From: Alphaproteobacteria bacterium
GTDB lineage: Bacteria > Pseudomonadota > Alphaproteobacteria > UBA8366 > Aestuariispiraceae
Reading direction: 5' to 3'
Assembly: GCA_024743195.1 (NCBI GenBank)
Contig: JANSXE010000001.1
Location: 62,001 to 126,000, forward strand
DNA length: 64,000 nucleotides
Under the pieces are notes generated by a model. It saw nothing but the letters and a program-made list of their open reading frames with translations, did no database searches and was not told the origin of the DNA. This document shows positions 63,058 through 64,000 of this stretch, one piece after another. Made by a program: the position numbers and the translations under genes. Position 1 is the stretch's first letter; each line of letters opens with the position of its first letter.

Positions 63058-63810
63058 TCAGGCCGCGTCCACGTAGTCCGCGTAGCCCTTGGCCTCGAGC
63101 TCGTGCGCCAGTTCCTTGCCGCCGGATTTGACGATCCGACCCTTGGACAGCACGTGCACATGGTCCGGCACGATGTAATCGAGCAGCCGCTGATAGTGCG
63201 TGATGACGACGAAGGCGCGCTCGGGGCTGCGCAGCCGGTTGACCCCGTCCGCGACGATCTTCAGCGCGTCGATATCGAGACCGGAATCCGTCTCGTCCAG
63301 GATCGCGAGCCGCGGTTCGAGCACCGCCATCTGCAGCGTCTCGTTGCGCTTCTTCTCGCCGCCGGAGAAGCCGACATTCACGGGGCGCTTCAGCATGTCG
63401 TCGGACATGTTGAGCTCCTTCGCCTTGGCGCGCAGCGCCTTGACGAACTCCATGGCGTCAAGCTCGTCCTCCCCGCGATGCTTGCGGCGGGCGTTGAGCG
63501 CGTGCTTCAGGAAGGTCGTGCCGCCGACGCCCGGCAGCTCGACCGGGTACTGGAAGGCGAGGAACAGGCCCTCGCAGGCGCGCTCCTCCGGCGCCATCTC
63601 CAGGAGGTCCTGACCGTCGTAGGCGACCTCGCCCTCGCTCGGCTCATAGCCTTCGCGGCCGGCGAGCGCGTAGCTCAGCGTCGACTTGCCGGACCCGTTC
63701 GGCCCCATGATGGCGTGCACCTCGCCCGGATTCACGGTCAGGTCCACGCCGTGCAGGATCTCGGTCCCGTCGACCGCGACATGCAGGTTCTTGATCTCCA
63801 GAAGCGCCAT
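63058..63810 (-). CDS. sufC: Fe-S assembly ATPase SufC
   Basis: 250 aa. Walker A GPNGSGKSTLSYALAG, signature GFSGGEKKRNETLQM, Walker B AILDETDSGLDIDALK and ITHYQRLLDYI. The ATPase drives cluster formation by SufBC2D. sufB would lie upstream, beyond the right edge. The spacing to sufD is 26 nt. Confidence 0.96.
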   Translation of the reverse strand: MALLEIKNLHVAVDGTEILHGVDLTVNPGEVHAIMGPNGSGKSTLSYALAGREGYEPSEGEVAYDGQDLLEMAPEERACEGLFLAFQYPVELPGVGGTTFLKHALNARRKHRGEDELDAMEFVKALRAKAKELNMSDDMLKRPVNVGFSGGEKKRNETLQMAVLEPRLAILDETDSGLDIDALKIVADGVNRLRSPERAFVVITHYQRLLDYIVPDHVHVLSKGRIVKSGGKELAHELEAKGYADYVDAA

Positions 63811-63846
63811 CTCTTCGCTCTCTCTTGCTCTTGTCCGCGGGCGCCG

Positions 63847-63888
63847 CTCATCCTTCGAGACGGCGCTAGCGCGCCTCCTCAGGATGAG
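63847..63888. repeat. palindromic intergenic repeat (CTCATCCT ... AGGATGAG)
   Basis: CTCATCCTTCGAGACGGCGC, then TA, then GCGCGCCTCCTCAGGATGAG: outer arms CTCATCCT / AGGATGAG are perfect and an inner GCGC-TA-GCGC completes a hairpin. It is like a palindromic repeat widespread in alphaproteobacterial intergenic DNA. One copy is seen in this window, just upstream of sufC. Confidence 0.8.
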
Positions 63889-63892
63889 GCTC

Positions 63893-64000
63893 TTGGCCCC
63901 TTACCTCTCTTCGGCCCGGCGCCGCTCGGCCCCTTGCCTCTCTCGGCTCCCGGCGCCGCTCGGCCGCTTGCCGCTCACGGCCCCCGGCGTCGCCCGGCCG
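63893..64000. repeat. 34-bp imperfect tandem repeat, cut by the right edge
   Basis: Units begin at 63917, 63951 and 63985 with CGGCG(C/T)CG(C/T), followed by a run like CTCGGCC(C/G)CTTGCC. A partial diverged unit precedes them (63893-63916). The third unit is cut by the edge. No gene is seen between 63811 and 64000. Confidence 0.7.

Overview
The window looks like chromosome of a high-GC alphaproteobacterium, probably Rhodospirillales-like (inferred, no 16S present). Pointers are the hisG-hisD-UPF0262-LMW phosphatase-maf-RNase E/G-yacG block, an HpnN-type lipid exporter with an MlaC-like protein, a SUF operon with sufT and a SufA-type carrier, bacterioferritin with its ferredoxin, and the shape of the tRNA-Phe and tRNA-Met genes. 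Core genes are very GC-rich. About 8.4-20 kb is visibly less so and carries mobile-element debris, so I read it as acquired DNA next to tRNA-Phe.

Layout. 0-1.2 kb: divergent cupin gene (cut by the window edge) and AraC regulator. 1.2-1.7 kb: gene-free, with a 17-copy octamer array and a REP-like GGGGACA array. 1.7-7.9 kb: TauD-type dioxygenase, ferric-reductase-like flavocytochrome with a coupled 35-aa membrane peptide, periplasmic rhodanese, chemoreceptor, FabI. 8.4-17.6 kb: a catabolic/uptake cluster on the minus strand (GntR/UTRA regulator, periplasmic binding protein, two ferritin-like diiron proteins, LivHMGF, two alpha/beta hydrolases). A divergent unknown protein follows at 17.7-18.9 kb, then IS5, IS3 and integrase remnants abutting tRNA-Phe at 18.9-20.1 kb. 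20.5-22.6 kb: a second chemoreceptor and a GNAT pseudogene.

22.6-28 kb: yacG, RNase E/G, maf, LMW phosphatase, UPF0262, hisD and hisG. 28-33.5 kb: chromate transporter, mnmA, phytanoyl-CoA dioxygenase-like protein, class III cyclase. 33.5-34.6 kb: tRNA-Met, a likely small RNA with a pyrimidine-rich loop, and a CGNR zinc-finger regulator. 34.6-37 kb: a P450 and an Asp-nucleophile hydrolase. 37-46.4 kb: a nine-gene operon (thiolase, acyl-CoA ligase, two PPC/DUF296 proteins, SDR, TRAP DctPQM, old yellow enzyme) with a divergent Lrp/AsnC regulator, which looks like uptake, CoA activation and breakdown of an organic acid.

46.4-53 kb: DUF1203, a third chemoreceptor, class V aminotransferase, PAS protein, bfr, bfd (with a strong palindromic Fur-type box) and a sterol-desaturase-family protein. 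53-59.5 kb: HpnN-like exporter, MlaC-like protein, an uncharacterised membrane protein, MFS transporter and GNAT. 59.5-63.8 kb: sufCDST and a SufA-type carrier (sufB lies outside), then a palindromic repeat and a 34-bp tandem repeat at the right edge.

The most promising undescribed system is the 8.4-18.9 kb cluster. It pairs an apparently complete ferritin-like diiron protein with a paralog that has lost one metal-ligand Glu, beside a dedicated importer, two hydrolases and a divergent protein of unknown function.
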